DNA of 64,000 bases from Corynebacterium kalinowskii (GTDB taxonomy: Bacteria > Actinomycetota > Actinomycetes > Mycobacteriales > Mycobacteriaceae), in NCBI RefSeq assembly GCF_009734385.1, contig NZ_CP046452.1:1736001-1800000 (forward strand), given 5' to 3'. Shown one piece after another: positions 63,733 to 64,000 of this stretch (position 1 is the stretch's first letter; each line of letters begins with the position of its first letter). A program made the position numbers and the translations under genes. The notes below the pieces were generated by a model. That model was not told the DNA's origin, ran no database searches, and saw nothing but the letters and a program-made list of their open reading frames with translations.

Positions 63733-64000
63733 TACAGGTTCCACATGACGCTTGACCAGCGCGGTCAGGTCGTCCGCGGACCCCTGCACGGCGGCGGCTA
63801 CCACGAAGTCGTCGCCGAAGCTTACCGACGAGTGCAACTCCCTATCATCCGACCATCCCCATTTCGTGCCCCGTGCACCCGGGAGGGTCGAGGTGCCAAA
63901 GTTCTGCTGGTAGCCGTCGTACGCAAACTCGTGGCTATAGTGCATCGCATCCAGGAGATCGGAATCCGGATCGTGCTGCAATTTCAATCGCAGGAACTTC
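63721..64000 (-). CDS. C-terminal part of a hypothetical protein (cut by window end)
   Basis: The frame is open to the right edge, so about 92 residues are seen, ending VSFGDDFVVAAAVQGSADDLTALVKRHVEPVLAR. The visible part fits an extracytoplasmic domain but no family is recognised. It overlaps the DUF1906 gene end by 12 bases, tail to tail. Confidence 0.55.
   Translation of the reverse strand, partial: KFLRLKLQHDPDSDLLDAMHYSHEFAYDGYQQNFGTSTLPGARGTKWGWSDDRELHSSVSFGDDFVVAAAVQGSADDLTALVKRHVEPVLAR

Noticed and set aside
1..64000. CRISPR array or cas genes
   Set aside because: No series of regularly spaced repeats and no Cas-like protein was seen.

Overview
The window looks like a chromosomal segment of a Corynebacterium (Actinobacteria, moderately high GC). 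The order of many genes matches that known from Corynebacterium and Mycobacterium: pmt; galU-glp-rimJ-glpR; formyl-THF cyclo-ligase; mscL-(moaB)-htrA-mprB-mprA; purN-purH beside a PerM-like gene; uvrD/pcrA, chorismate mutase and pgi; lhr-nei2; thyA-folA with a mycoredoxin. Many genes appear to start without a leader, with a -10 hexamer about 6-8 bases before the start codon, a common actinobacterial habit. The species cannot be named from this sequence alone.

Layout. 1-13 kb holds envelope and stress functions: the end of a protein O-mannosyltransferase, a zinc-finger membrane protein with a DoxX protein, the galU-glp-rimJ-glpR operon, mscL, and the mprAB two-component system with its HtrA protease. 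12.7-17.2 kb holds two sets of ribosomal proteins, most of them lacking the zinc-binding cysteines. Between them lie a CPBP protease and a divergent NarL/LiaR-type two-component system that share an intergenic palindrome. 18.4-21.6 kb encodes both electron transfer flavoprotein subunits followed by a cytochrome b-like membrane protein.

22.5-34.1 kb is a catabolic locus: biotin-dependent acyl-CoA carboxylase (methylcrotonyl type), acyl-CoA dehydrogenase, MaoC hydratase, CitE lyase, acyl-CoA synthetase, CoA-transferase and thioesterase in one operon, next to a TetR regulator and a second CitE gene. This closely resembles the mycobacterial leucine-degradation and itaconate-dissimilation locus. 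The palindrome AGTTAAT-N4-ATTAACT occurs upstream of the carboxylase operon, of the citE2-tetR operon and, 14 kb away, of etfBA. This suggests one regulon linking acyl-CoA oxidation to its electron acceptor.

34-58 kb is mostly housekeeping: a CoA-disulfide reductase with a rhodanese domain, two RDD proteins, purine synthesis, an M23 peptidoglycan peptidase, a PcrA/UvrD helicase, Pgi, DedA, Lhr helicase with Nei2 glycosylase, CysQ, an AlkD-like protein, ThyA, DHFR, mycoredoxin and an isolated cobF.

At 58.36 kb a tRNA-Arg(CCU) gene marks the left end of a small AT-richer island. The last part of the tRNA is repeated exactly over 39 bp at 62,652-62,690. The island carries IS481-like transposase debris, an ApeA-like (HEPN) anti-phage gene, a broken restriction-modification methylase and an unrecognised gene with its own leaderless promoter. 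No integrase is visible. Beyond it are a Tat-exported DUF1906 (Rv2525c-like) protein and a gene cut by the window end.
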